Part shown: positions 42,670-55,003 of the stretch, one piece after another
Layout of the letters: every line of letters starts with the position of its first letter
Position numbering within the stretch: position 1 is the stretch's first letter
Source: Metellina segmentata
Lineage: Eukaryota > Arthropoda > Arachnida > Araneae > Tetragnathidae
Length of the DNA stretch: 64,000 nucleotides
NCBI GenBank assembly: GCA_947359465.1
Contig: OX375879.1
Span: 125,313,409 to 125,377,408, forward strand
Direction of reading: 5' to 3'
Notes under the pieces: model-generated
What the model saw: only the letters and a program-made list of their open reading frames with translations
What the model was told of the DNA's origin: nothing
Databases searched by the model: none
Program-made: the position numbers and the translations under genes

Positions 42670-44140
42670 AAATGCACGACAAAAGTGAAATTTTTATTCA
42701 TTTGATTTTTCTTTTTTATGTTTAACTTAGAATATGTTTTTTGAAGAATCAACTAGGAAAATGTTTATATGTATTTACCACAGCAAAAACGGATTAATAC
42801 TGTCCAAACGTTATAGTTCATGAAGTTCTAGTGACTATTTTCTATTCTTTTTAATTTAATGATAATCTAAAAATCTGAATGCATTTCTTACCAATGATGT
42901 TTTTTATTTCAATAATTGTAATATATGTTGTCACTGATTTAAAGTATTTTGTTTCACAAATTTTAAAAACAGATGATTCGGATTAACCAAACTCGGATGA
43001 ACGGGGGGTTTGAATTAGCAAGGTTTTTGTGTAATTCAAGACTATCCTTAAATAATTTGTTGTTAAACCAAACAATGTGTTTCTCATGTATGATACTATT
43101 AAACAACATTGTTTAAAACGACTTTATTTGAAATGAAAGTGACTAACATACGAAAATTTCCCTGAGGTCTCCAGATGCTTCACCTTTTCATTGGTGTACA
43201 GTTCGTACTTCTCGGGACTGAACTCCTCCCCCCTCAGTCATCTACCCTAGTCACGCCTATGCTTCTGAGAAATACAAAGGTCCACGCAAAGGAATTCTCG
43301 ATACTACACTCGTCAATGAATAGAGATTTTTGGTGGCTCATTTCCTTTTTGACGTACATTTATATATTGCTCATTAAGTTCTACTAGTTTCAATTTATAA
43401 TCGTAATCTCTTAACAGCCTACATAGTCTAAATTAATTGTGAGAGGACATATTGTCTTTACTGAGATGCTCTGGTGAACCTTATCCACAGCACATCTTCT
43501 GTACTTCTGCATTAAAATGTTTCAGAATTAAAAATTTTGCATACTTCCTTTAAGTGTTTATATTAAGAGTGTTGTTTATCACGATTGTTTATACATTACT
43601 CCCCCGCATTTAGATTTATGATTTTATGTGTTTACCATTACTGTTTTTAGTAAATATATATTCGAATCGGCTACAATAGGCTGATGTAATCTTTTATAAT
43701 ACGCAGCAACTGACCCAATTGCCTCTGTGTCATTACGCTGCTCGTTTCCAACTAACCAATAGGACGAACTTAAAATCGCATCGAAAATGTAAATCCCTCA
43801 GAACATTAGCTGTATGGTTCAGCAATTTGTAAAAAGGGTCTTCGGATAAACTGTTTTACACCGTGTAAATACTCAAATATCATATACCCCAGAATTTGTT
43901 ATTATTGTAAATACTTTCAGTTATATATTGTCCCAAAAATCTATTTTTCAGTGTAAATACTCACCCATACTGTTCCTGAAAGTGAATTTAGTACATAGTA
44001 GTCCCAAGAGATCCCTTTCTCGCTGCTCTCTCAGAACTGTAGCTGTATCGTTCAGCAATACATAATCAGATCAATTTTCAAGTCTATGTAGACTAAATAA
44101 GTCCCCTTTTAAGCTAGACTAAAGAATTGTAGTGTCCTAT
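42670..44140. other. AT-rich DNA, no gene seen
   Basis: No frame longer than about 70 codons and no termini recognised, apart from a stray GGCGTGAC-type motif near 43250. Confidence 0.4.
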
Positions 44141-44242
44141 GGGCGAGCGAAGCGAGCTCGGATCGCGGAGCGTTCGGTAGGGAACTGCTTGCAGTTCCGT
44201 GGGTTGGCGAGCGTTAGCGAGCAGGGGGCGTCAGCCCTCTAG
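44141..44242 (+). mobile_element. Helitron-like 3' end
   Basis: GGGCGAGCGAAGCGAGCTCG, GGGTTGGCGAGCGTTAGCGA, GCAGGGGGCGTCAGCCCTCT and AG. It ends CTAG followed by T. The hairpin AGGGGGC/GCCCTCT stands directly before the end. It is strongly GC-rich against AT-rich surroundings. No 5' end or Rep/helicase could be assigned. Confidence 0.6.
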
Positions 44243-44450
44243 TATTAATATAATTAATATGTTCATTGTATTAATGTAATTAATATGTTATAATTATATT
44301 AATATAATTAATATGTTCATTGTTTTAATATAATTAATATGTTACGTATATTAATATAATTAATGATATATAATTAATATGTTACGTATATTAATATAAT
44401 TAATGATATATAATTAATATGTTAATTATATTAATATAATTTATTTAATC
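44243..44450. repeat. AT-rich minisatellite
   Basis: ATTAATATAATTAATATGTT recurs about seven times, with variable linkers (CATTGT, ACGTAT, AATGATATAT). Confidence 0.85.
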
Positions 44451-44989
44451 TTCACCTTTTTACTGGGGTACAATCCAAACTTTTTGGGAGGACCAACCCC
44501 CCACCCCATTGAACAACACCAGTTACGCCTAGGTAGTCAAGTAACTACATCTATCATTCTAAATAGGTACTTGCTTTCCATTTAGAAATCGAATTTCTGA
44601 ATTTAAAAAGTACCATAAGGATTCAATTTAAAATTGTATGCCTGTTGGAGAAAAGAGAATTTTAAACAATACTTTGTTGATCTAGAAATATACTCACAGT
44701 TAGAATTTTGAAAAATTGAAATTTTTGTCCTCAGTAACAAAGTTGATGTTGCTTAATCTACATATTGAAGCTGTTCATACGTAACTTAGACACATGTGAA
44801 TCATTCGTTGAAAGCAGTGATTTTCTTTCTGTAAAAGAGCTCTAAAATCAACCTTCAGTTTATTAAAAAATCGCGTTAGAGGAGTACAACTCCTACACCC
44901 TTGGATAACTTTTCTGCGAAGGAAACGTTGATGTGTTCTTAATTGTAGACTTCACACTCGTTTGTTGGCTCTGATGACACTCATATACT
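44451..44989. other. no gene seen
   Basis: Ends of a possible GGCGTAAC-type element at 44455-44532, then AT-rich filler. Confidence 0.35.
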
Positions 44990-46397
44990 CTGCTGTTTGT
45001 AAAAAATGCAACACCATGAAGGAATCATCCGAATGAAATGAAATTTGCAGCAAATGTCAACTATAGGATGTTATACAAAGTAGTAAAGTTTCAGAGCCAT
45101 CAAGCATGCGTGGTGGGAGCAACGCCCTCTGAACTGATCCTAAAATCGTATAAATAGAGGGCTGTAGCGGGACGTTGAAAATAGTGCATGGTTATTTTTT
45201 AGTGGCGAACGTTTAGTGAGACCTAAGTATGCCTCCACGACGAAATAGGGTGAAATTTCAAGAACTTACGGAGTTTGAACGGGGGAGAATCATCGGGCTT
45301 CGTGAAGGAGGATTTTCCTATCGCGTAATAGCAGCTCGTCTGCAGCGGAACAGTTCCACAGTGATGCTAGTTTGGAAGCAATGGACCGACGAGCACCGGA
45401 CAACTAAAAAAACTGGGAGTGGACGACGGAATGTAACATCAGCGCGCGATGATAGACACCTGGTCCACATGGCGGTGAATGACCGTACAACTTCCTCCAG
45501 GCTGCAGCACTTTGGTCTACTGCTACAGGTGTACAATGTCGGCTTCGTCGATTCGCCGACGTCTACTTCACCGTGGACTGCGTGCAGGGATTCCTTTATA
45601 CAGGATCCCCTCATTTCAAACCATCGACGGCTGCGTCTGCAATGGGCTCATGAGCAGAGAGCCTGGCGGGCTGATTGGCAACAAGTTGTCTTTTCTGACG
45701 AATCCCGCTTTAATTTGTGGAACCATGATGGCTGCATTTGTGTTAGACGCTATGCCGGTGAACGGTGCCTTCCAGAGTGCGTTATCGAACGTTATAGTGG
45801 CCGAACATACGGAATTATGGTCTGGGGTGCGACTTCGTATCATGGACGATCTCAGCTGCTACGAATTGAGTGTAATATGAATAGCAACAGGTACGTCTGT
45901 GAAGTGCTAGAGCCCGAAGTCGTTCCCTTCTTTCAAGGCATCCTTGGAACTATCTTTCAACAGGATAATGCACGCCCACATGTTACAAGGAATGTTCGAG
46001 ACTTCTTTTCAGCCCAACACATGCAACTTCTTCCTTGGCCTGCTCATTCGCCGAATATGTCGCCTATTGAGCACGTGTAGGATTTGGTTGGTCGACGTCT
46101 CTGTCGTGATCCGCTTCCTACAGCTTCAAAAGACTAACTTTGGGTGCGCATACAAACAATACGGAATTCTCTTCCACAAGCAGACATTCAACATCTGTTT
46201 CACTCCATGCCACGTCGTATAGCAGCACGTTTTGCAGTGCGAGGTGGCTACATCAAATACTGATTTCGGACACTTAATATTGTTTTTTTGCTTTGAAAAT
46301 GTATTCATTTATTTGTACTAATACAAACCGTTTGTGTATTAAATTTCATTTAATTTTGATGACTCCTTCATGGTGTTGCATTTTATACAAACAGCAG
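44990..46397 (+). mobile_element. Tc1-like transposon, 1.4 kb, nearly complete
   Basis: Inverted ends are CTGCTGTTTGTAAAAAATGC at 44990 and the complement at 46397. Both continue AACACCATGAAGGA(A/G)TCATC, about 38 bp in all. TA follows the right end, and TACT precedes the left end. One broken transposase frame fills the inside. Confidence 0.9.
45229..46263 (+). pseudogene. Tc1-like (DD34E) transposase, lightly damaged
   Basis: The frame starts MPPRRNRVKFQELTEFERG and has two helix-turn-helix motifs (to about residue 90). Between about 45500 and 45605 the right frame is shifted (it carries SASSIRRRLLHRGLRAGIP), so two compensating indels scramble about 35 residues. Catalytic motifs VVFSDESRF, IFQQDNARPH and SPNMSPIEHV are all present with D, D and E. 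TAG at 46078-46080 replaces the tryptophan expected after EHV. The C-terminus resumes DLVGRRLCRDPLP and ends in SMPRRIAARFAVRGGYIKY, stop. Confidence 0.88.
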
Positions 46398-46532
46398 TAT
46401 ATATATAAAAAGTATAACAAATAGATATAAGTAATAATTCACGAGTTGTAATTTAAATAAACAAAACCAAAATCTTACTATTGATTTTTAGAATTTTTTG
46501 CTGTTAGCAAGTGAATGTTCTTGTAAGGGAAC

Positions 46533-49490
46533 TTACAAATACAAATACAAATACAAATATTGACGACCAGCTACAGGCTCGAGCCCAACAAGGCTGGTCC
46601 TTTGTTTATGTATTCCCCAATTCTCACTGACTATCCAATTGTATCTTAAATTCGTACACTCCCTTTGAATTAACTATATTTACTGGCAACGCGTTCCAAC
46701 TATCTATTACCCTATTAAAGTAGTAGTTTTTCCTTAAATCCCGATTAAAATGTGTCTTATTCGATTTATACCCATGGCCCCTTGTTCTGTTATCCCTATT
46801 GAAATTTAAGCCCTCTGTGTCCCCTTGTTTTACAAACTTGAAAAGCTGAATCAAATCCCTCCTCCTCCTCCTTCTTTCCAGTGTATACATGTTTGGCTTA
46901 CTTAAGAGCTCATTATAGTCTAGATTTGTTAGCCCCTTTATTATTTTTGTAGCTCTGTGCTGAACCCTTTCAATTGATTCTATGTCCTTTCTCATATATG
47001 GAGCCCATAATTGTACAGCATATTCTAGATAAGGTCTTAATAAACCCTTATATAACGGCAAGATTATAATCTTATCCCTTGAAGTTACAGTCTTTTTAAT
47101 ATACCCCAATAACCTAATAGCCTTTTTACCCGCAGCTGAACATTGGTGACCCATTTTAAAATCCCTGTGAATTATCACCCCAAGATCCTTGACTGTTTCT
47201 CCCTCCTTTACCTTTACTCCCTGCAGAGAGTACTCGGCTCCACTGTTCCTGTAACCCATATGCAGAACTTGACATTTCCCTACATTAAATGACATACCCC
47301 ATTTTACAGCCCATTCGGATATCTTATCAAAATCCCCTTGTAAATTTTCTATCTGTAACTTGGTATCCACTGTCTCCCATATTTTTAAGTCATCTGCAAA
47401 TATACTGATTCTATTTTTCTCCCCTGACCTTTTTCATCTATGAAAATTATAAATAAAATTGATCCCAAAACTGATCCCTGAGGCACCCCACTTATAACTT
47501 CTGTCCACTGTGAATAGTTTCCTTTTACCTGCACACTCTGCTTTCTACCCAATAACCAATTCTTTATCCATATTAATGTTTTTCCCTGAATCCCCAGCCT
47601 TTCCAATTTAAACAGTAATGCCTCATGAGGTACTTTATCAAAAGCCTTTTGAAAATCTATGTACATGATATCCACACTGCTCTTATTATCCAGCTCCTCA
47701 GTAATTTTTTCGTAGAACTTCAAAAGGTTTGTAGAGCAGGATCTGCTCTTCCTAAACCCATACTGATTCTCTGATAACAGTCCCCCTTCCTCCAAGTATA
47801 ACATTATATGCTTTTTTAACAGAGATCCAAATATTTTGCAAATTACTGATGTTAGACTTACTGGTCTATAGTTGACGGATCACTTTGTATTCCCTTTTTG
47901 AAAATTGGAGTTATGTTGGCCAACTTCCAATCCATTGATACCCAACCCGTGTTATATGTTGAATTTAATATCGTGTGAATTACTTCCCCCAATTCTTCCG
48001 CGCATTCCACTAGTACTCTCGGATAAATATCGTCTGGTCCTGGTGCTTTAGATGGCTTAATTCTTTTCAACTGATGTACTATTTCTTCCCTGTTAAATTT
48101 GCATTCTTTAATTATACCCCCTGCAAAGGCTCCATCCTTGGGATCCTTTTTTAAATTATAGTTACCATTGAAAACCCCCAGAAAAAAGTCATTTAACACG
48201 TTTGCCATTCCCACTTCGTCTTGAATTAACTCACCTCCCTTCCCCTCCAACGGGCCCAGTGTAGTAATAATTTTTTTTTACCACTTGCATATGTGAAAAA
48301 TTCTTCTGGGTTTATATTTATTTCCCTTGCTACTTTTTCCTCCAAGGACACCTTTTGCTTCCGACTAATATTTTTAAACTCCTTTCTGGCTTTCTGATAT
48401 GCCTCCTTGTCCCTGTCGATACCAGTGCTTTTATATACCCTGTATGTTCTTTGTTTTAATTTTAAAGCTTTGTGTGTTTCCCCTGAAAACCACATAGGGA
48501 GCAATTTTCTAGATTTTCCTTTTTTCCTGAACGTTACATGTTTTTTTAACACCCTGTCTAACTTATTTTTGAATTCCTCCCATTGTTCAGAATGATGCGG
48601 TGCTAATAAACCCCCTTTGAATGTTTCCTTTAACTCTTCCCTTATCCTATTAAAATTTACCTTTCTGAAATTTGGAATTATCCTACTATTGATTGTGTAT
48701 GCTGACTAAAAATTTATACTTAATCTGATACTTCTATGATCACTTTCTCCCAGTGGCTCACCTATAACCAAATCCTGCACCCTATCCTCATCATTGTTGA
48801 AAATCAAATCCAATATTGCATTGTCCCTAGTATCCTCATACACCATCTGGTACAAAAAAACAATCCTGTATCACTTCCAAAAATTCTGCCCCTTTCCCAT
48901 TTGTAGCTAGATTGTTTGTCCAGTCAATATTTTTATAGTTATAGTCCCCCATTAAAATTAATTCTCCTTTTTGACATGCTTCTTTTATCAGATTGCACAT
49001 GTCCTTTTCCTGCTCTTCACTACAAACAGGAGGTTTGTATATATTACCCAGAATTAGTCCTTTGCCTTTGTCTGTATTCAGTTTCACCCAGACTGATTCT
49101 ATACCCTCAGTTTTACTATTTAACTTTATTTCCGTACAGTTTAAGAATTCTCTCACATAAATCAAAACCCCACCCCCTTTCCTATTCACTCTTTCCTCCC
49201 TAAACATTGTGAATCCACTCAATTCTAAAATTTGTGCATCTTCACTGTTTGCCCAACTTTCAGTTATCCCAATGATATCTATATTCTCTGCTTGTGCAAT
49301 TCCCTTGAGCTCATCCATTTTATTTCTCACACTGCGAGCATTACAATAAAATTATTTTAGCTTATTTTTCACCCTTATATTGCACTTTCCCCTTCTATTA
49401 TTTGTCTTGGTATTGTTTTTCTCCCTTATATTGCACTTCCCCTTTGTATTGTTTGTCTCTTGCAATTTAGCATTACAAAGATTATGACAA
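46533..49490 (-). mobile_element. CR1-like LINE, near full length ORF2
   Basis: On the minus strand, endonuclease, linker, reverse transcriptase and C-terminal region follow in order. The 3' end is a short (TTTGTA)n tail at 46533-46560, as in CR1-type LINEs. A 50-bp tandem duplication (about 49377-49445) lies in the 5' part. Confidence 0.85.
46624..49360 (-). pseudogene. CR1-like endonuclease / reverse transcriptase
   Basis: The endonuclease is at 49355-48720: CNARSVRNKMDELKGIAQ, IIGITESWAN, LMGDYN and a final SDHRSI. Reverse transcriptase: SKAPGPDDIYPRVL (48050), YIDFQKAFDKVPHEALL (47660), SGVPQGSVLGSILFIIFI (47490), and ISIFADDLKIW (47395), so the F-A-D-D catalytic motif survives. The C-terminal region runs 47370-46624. 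Damage: frame changes near 48840, 48270, 47870 and 47405, and a stop near 48705. It encodes copying by target-primed reverse transcription, but is not functional as it stands. Confidence 0.88.
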
Positions 49491-49687
49491 TATAAAAAAT
49501 AAAATTGAAAGCGTACATAATTTGGACATAATACAATAGCAACTATACTTGATAACCAATCTTGAAATCAATCATGTTCTGATTACTTGTAATTCACACA
49601 GTTTGCAAAAAAATAAAAAATAACACAGAAAATACTAAAAATGTATATATTTTTGTATAAAGTATATACTATTCAACTACAGCTGAT

Positions 49688-50342
49688 CTGTGTGCTGAGA
49701 CTATCTGTGTTCTTATGACTTTTTTCTGATCTATGTACAATTCTTAAATAGTATGGCTCCAGCGCCAGCGCCCATCGTATTAGATTAAGGTTAGAACTTG
49801 CATTTGTCCTCAACCAAACTAAAGGGTCATGAGAAGTCTCATAAATAAAAACTCATTCCCATTAAGTAATCGTGCAATTTTTTTATTGCGAACTCGAGGC
49901 TGGCGCATTCTTCGTCAGTGGTGCTATTACGTTTTTCTACATCTGAGAATTTGTTACTAAGGTAAAGAATAGGATGTTCTTCACTTTGTTCATTTATTTG
50001 GGTAAATACTACACCTATGCATACATTGGAGGCGTCTGTTTGAACAATAAATACCCGTTCAAAATTTGAAGCATATAAAACAAGTATCCAGTTAATTTTC
50101 TTTTTAACTCTTGAAATGATATTTCGCAGTCCACTCTTCAAACAATTTCCCCCTTTTTCGCTCTCCCTTTTAGCGCATCTATCAGAAAAATTGCTAGCAC
50201 TGAAAACATATCAATGTACCTGCTGTAGTATCCCGTTAATCCAAAAAATGCTCCTATTTGTGTTTGCGTGCGAGGGGTTGGAAATTCCAAAACACACTGA
50301 ACTTTGGCCTCTGCGGGGGAAGGTGAACATGTACTTCATGTA
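49688..50342 (-). pseudogene. gypsy A: end of reverse transcriptase and RNase H
   Basis: On the minus strand from 50300: VQCVLEFPTPRTQTQIGAFF, GLTGYYSRYIDMFS, then (50060 leftwards) VFIVQTDASNVCIGVVFTQI, NSTTDEECASLEFAIKKLHD and DPLVWLRTNASSNLNLIRWA. This is the RT connection and RNase H domain of a Ty3/gypsy polyprotein. It continues the RT broken at 61690 by gypsy B. Frameshifts and an in-frame stop are present. Confidence 0.85.
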
Positions 50343-50682
50343 TGTAGGATTTAGTTAGCCAATTGCTCTACCTAGCGATAGATGGCGCTACTAATCCTAT
50401 ATTAACACTTCCCTTTTTGGCGCGCTCTTGCAATAAGAATGTTCCTTCTAGAATAGGGGAGATCGCCATTAACTTCCGTGTTAGCAAGACGTTTTTTCCG
50501 GCTGCGTCGCTTGTTGTGAAAGGGCGCCAAAAGGGAGAGAGAGAAACGGAAGTATGTAAAATATTAACGCTTTATGTAAATATCTGTTGTAGTAATTTCC
50601 CCCTGTATATAATCTGTTGTAGTAATAAAAAGTTCGTAGTCATTTTAAGCATAAATTCATACCCCCTAGACACCGACCTACA
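50343..50682 (+). repeat. gypsy B 5' LTR
   Basis: Starts TGTAGGATTTAGTTAGCC and ends CACCGACCTACA. About 340 bp. Confidence 0.92.
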
Positions 50683-52461
50683 TAAATTTAAAAGCTGCGG
50701 CCTAGATCTGAATTTCAGTAATTTTCTTGTTTAAAAAAAATTTATCCTCTCTCTCCTGCCCTTTTTGAAAAATTCTTTTACGAACAAGAACTTGTTGCTG
50801 TGGACATCCAGTCCAAACCGAACGAATAACCTGTCCTATTTGAGTTTCTAGGTCTGCTACGCTGAGGAGCTTAAATTTCGTTTTCATTCAACGGATGAGC
50901 TGAAAGCCAAGTCGACGCAGGACGCCCATGTCCTGGTGATTTTTTAAGGATGTGCGCCCTGCACTGGAAAACTCCCTGCCCTGGAATTTGTTTTTGCAAA
51001 GTGCACCCGGCACTGGATGTAATCTCAGCTGTGTGTAGTGCATCAAGAAACGAAAGAGTTCCATCTTCGTGAACTTCTTAGTGCGCGTGTGTATCGATCA
51101 ATCAAAAGTGTCAAGTGCTCAAGTGTGAAAATCCTTTTGATACGATGCGTGCGGTGCATCGGTAGCAAAAGTGTGTTGTGAAATATCTGCAAGTCGCGAA
51201 ATCCAATTCTTCAAAAAAGTTGAAAATATTTCGATTTTTTGTGTTTTTTGCCATCTATTTTTTATTTGAAAATTTATCTCGACATTATTTATATAATTGG
51301 TTATTTTCATAATTTTCCTGTATATATTGATTTTTTATTTTAACAGAAAATTAATTCTGTTTTTATTGAAAACGATATTATTAGAATATTCATTTTGAAA
51401 GTAACATATAAATTAGCAAATACGAGCAAAAAAATTTGGTATGTTTGACATGTTTATGACATAAGGTGTTTCGAATTCTTTTAGCGGAGTTCATATCTGC
51501 ATTCTGATAGAGTAATGTGTTCCATTTATTTTTTCATTGCATGAGTCATACTAACGAAAATAAAGGAAAGATATAAATTATTTTCATGATCCTTTTTCTA
51601 TGAATACTGCTTGAAAACAAAAAGCGTTTTAGAAGGAGAGTATTTAATTGATGTTATTTGAATTGTAATAATTGTTTTTTATTTCTTTGCGTAAGAAGTG
51701 TTCTTATTGACAAAATTTATGCTCTTTTATCTTTTTATTTCTTTGCAGAAGAAGTGTTCTTATCAATATAAGATTATTAATTCTTTTTGACTTAATATTT
51801 TAATTACTATTATTCTGAAAGGTCATTTTATTTTTTGCTAATTTTCGGGTTGTTTATATTTAACATTTTACAGATATTTGTGTTTTTCTTTTTCTTATAA
51901 AGAAGGAATTTCTATTATTCTGAAAGGTCATTTTATTTTTGCTAATTTTCGGGTTGTTTATATTTAACATTTTACAGATATTTGTGTTTTTCTTTTTCTT
52001 ATAAAGAAGGAATTTCTATGGTTGATTTTAGAACGGTCAAAGTTATTTAGGTAATTAATTTTTTGAATTTTCAAGAAAAAGTGTATCAGAATCTATTTTC
52101 AATAATTTTTGCCTTAATACCTTTAGTGTTTATTCAAGAATATTCCATGCTTTTAAAGTGTTCCTTCTGATTTCGAATTGCTTTTAGTGTTATGTTTTGA
52201 TTTTTTTTTTCGGTTTTATTCTTTGAGGAGTATTATAAATTAAGAATTTATTACATGCAATGATAATAACTTAAATTGAATTCAATTTTAAGTATAGTTC
52301 AAAACCACCAAGCTTTTAGAACTAGGCCTTATTTGTTTAGAAATTGAATTGAAATTTTAAAGTAATATTTACCTTATCCTCATACAAAAATATCCTTTTT
52401 AGTTAAAGCAAAAAAGGAGTATTTAACAAAGTTAGCGATAGGTCTGAAAGTCATCCCCGGA
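50683..52461 (+). other. gypsy B leader region
   Basis: Long AT-rich untranslated leader. It contains a tandem duplication of a 105-bp segment (51807-51911 and 51912-52019). A clear tRNA primer-binding site next to the LTR was not recognised. In frame with gag, codons are open upstream of the ATG at 52462 (KEYLTKLAIGLKVIPG), so the true gag start is probably near 52400. Confidence 0.6.
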
Positions 52462-53525
52462 ATGACAATATCGGTATTGAAGAGCGCGGTTCTCGCTAAA
52501 CATGATTATAATGAGGAAGAGGCTAAATTGATACTTGACAACATCATTGAGGAACAAAGGGAAAAGGAAAGAAGATATGCAGAAAAAGAAAGAATAAATT
52601 CAGAAAAAGAAGAGAAAAGATTAGCTGCGGAACAGGAAGAAAAAAGAATGCAATTTGAACTAGAGAAATTAAAATTGGAAGCTCAAATCAACTCGAATCA
52701 AGGAAACCCTGCTGAAAGGAGTAGGTCACCGTCTGAAAAATTAATTCAACAAATGCGTGTGTTTGATAGAAATGAAGATGCTTGTCAATATTTAGCATAT
52801 TTTAAGCAGCAAGCTGCTGCAGCATCCCTTCCAAAGGAACATTGGGTTACGCACCTGTCGAACCTGTTACCTGCAGATATAGTAAAAATAATCATAAGAG
52901 AACCTGATGAGAAAAGAAATTATTATGATCATGTGAAAAGTCTACTATTGAAGAGGTACAGATTAACTCCAGAAAAATTTAGGCAACTATTCGTTACACA
53001 CCAGAAAAACGCTGATGGAACATGGATAGATTTCTTTTATGAATTACAAGGTTATTTGATGGATGGACGTCAGGGCTGCAAATTGGAACTTTTAATCAAT
53101 TGCGTGATCTCATTATCACTGATCAAATGAAAAAGCGAGCTCCATTTGAGTTTAAAGAGTACTACTTAGACGAATGGGTTGCAATCACCTCCCCAGATGA
53201 CTTTGCTGAAAAATTAGAAGAATTTGAGGACGCGAGGAAAATACTTCGACCGAAGTCATTTGGTAATCCTGCCAAAAGAAGATACGAATCTAAAGGACCA
53301 GTTAGATTCGGAAAATATGAGAATCCCAATAGACGAGTTAAAAATGCTTGGAATAAAGGATCGAAACCTGAGGGAGGGTTTGCTGAATCCTATCAAAGTA
53401 GAATCCCTGAGATGGGAAGACAGATGAATTGCCACCACTGCAATGCTCTTGGTCACATAGTCAGAAATTGCCCCAGGCTGAGAAGAGGTGCAGAACCACC
53501 AAAAACGGCAAGCACATCCGTGTAA
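52400..53525 (+). pseudogene. gypsy B gag
   Basis: A coiled-coil, charge-rich N-terminal part (52560-52700; EEKRLAAEQEEKRMQFELEK) is followed by a retrotransposon gag domain: EDACQYLAYFKQQAAAASLP, LPADIVKI and RYRLTPEKFRQLF. The frame shifts near 53085 and continues FKEYYLDEWVAI. A zinc knuckle CHHCNALGHIVRNCP (C-x2-C-x4-H-x4-C) stands near 53430-53475. Confidence 0.85.
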
Positions 53526-53534
53526 ACATGTTCA

Positions 53535-54347
53535 ATGGTCTCACAAGAGGGAAGAGTGACGAGAAAAATAATTCTCGGAGACAAAACAGTAGTAGCACTC
53601 GTAGATACGGGTAGCTCAGTCAGTTTGATCCAGGAAGATGTAAGTAACGAAATTGTAGATAAAGCGGAACTATCAAAAGATAACATAAAGTTATCGGGAA
53701 TAGGGAACTCAGTAGTTTCCACTAAAGGCTCTTTTGAACTAAGTTTCGTCTTGGATGACAGTAATTATTATTTGGTTTGGCATGTGGTGCCTAAGTCACA
53801 GTTGAGTTTCCAAGCAATCATAGGTTCCGATATTTTGGAGCAAGCCTCCCTGAAATTTACCAATGATGGTGTAGAATTTACTAAGTATGAGACAAGAGCC
53901 TGGTGTGTGCAGATATCCCATCTGAATACTGAAGAAGTGGAATTGAACCGTATTCGAGATACCCAAGTCAGAAATGAACTTGCAGAAATAGTTTCCGAGT
54001 ACAAGCCAGAAAAAAAAGAAACCACTAATGTTTCGATGAAAATTATCTTGAAGGATGACCTACCAGTCTACCAAAGAGCCAGACGTTTATCTTTTCCAGA
54101 AAAACAAGTGGTCAACAAACAAGTTGAAGAATGGCTAGATGAAGGAATATTCCGACCCAGCTCATCTGAATATGCCAGTCCTGTGGTATTAGTCAAGATA
54201 AAAGATGGTGCAACCAGACTATGTGTTGATTAAAGACAATTAAACCGAAACTTGTCAAGGACAGATTTCCCTTGCCTTTAATAGATGATGTTTTGGACAG
54301 ACTCCAAGGTGCAAATGTATATACTACTTTAGATTTGAAAAATGGTT
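53535..54347 (+). pseudogene. gypsy B protease and start of reverse transcriptase
   Basis: Aspartic protease: VVALVDTGSSVSLIQED, with the catalytic DTG, and IIGSDIL as flap or downstream motif. The RT begins QRARRLSFPEKQVVNKQVEE, EWLDEGIFRPSSSEYASPVV and LCVD, where TAA (54231-54233) replaces the usual tyrosine. After a +1 shift it continues RFPLPLIDDVLD-like to TLDLKNG, where element C interrupts it at 54348. Confidence 0.85.
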
Positions 54348-55003
54348 TGTACCGTCATGTTAGAATTAGACGGATAGCTGGTTTAAATTAAACTATTTAT
54401 TTTAATAATTAAAATATTTACAAGTAAGTTAAAAGTTAAAATTTTGGGCACAGCCAACGACAGTCGAAATCCTGCCTGGAGCCAAAGCAACATTGGCTCT
54501 CCACAAAACAGAGACGTCTGTCTCTCATCGAACTCAGAATCAGTCTCCTGCTAAAGTCCCCGTTTTCTTGGGTCCGCAGAACCGCAGCTGCTAACGGGAG
54601 GGGTGTGAATTCCGAGCCCTGGCAAGAGATGTTATGTCCCACACAGATGCAAAAACCGTCTGTAACGCCGACTTGAGTTCCCAAAAGCTAATCTTCATTC
54701 CAGACATGGGATTAGGGAACCGACGGAAACTCCAGCTGTGTCGATGGGAAAATCGTTCCTGAAAACGCACAGCACGGTTTATCGCATCTCTGAGCTCAAT
54801 TGCCAGACACAAAGGAAAGGGAAGGGAAAGGGGTGGTGGTGGATGAAACGGAACGCCCGGCCGCTGAAGAGAAAAACTCTCTTTCGGTATTTTGTCAAAA
54901 ACGCACGTGCAAAGTCTGAAGTTATTGTCACCGTCTGAATATTGATGCACATTCCAGCGTCCATGTGTTAGGGAAAAAGGGTCGGCTAGTACCATATGGT
55001 ACA
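54348..55003 (-). repeat. element C LTR (3' LTR in its own orientation)
   Basis: 656 bp. It closely matches 58281-58947, with small indels. The 6-bp ends TGTACC/GGTACA are inverted repeats. Confidence 0.9.
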
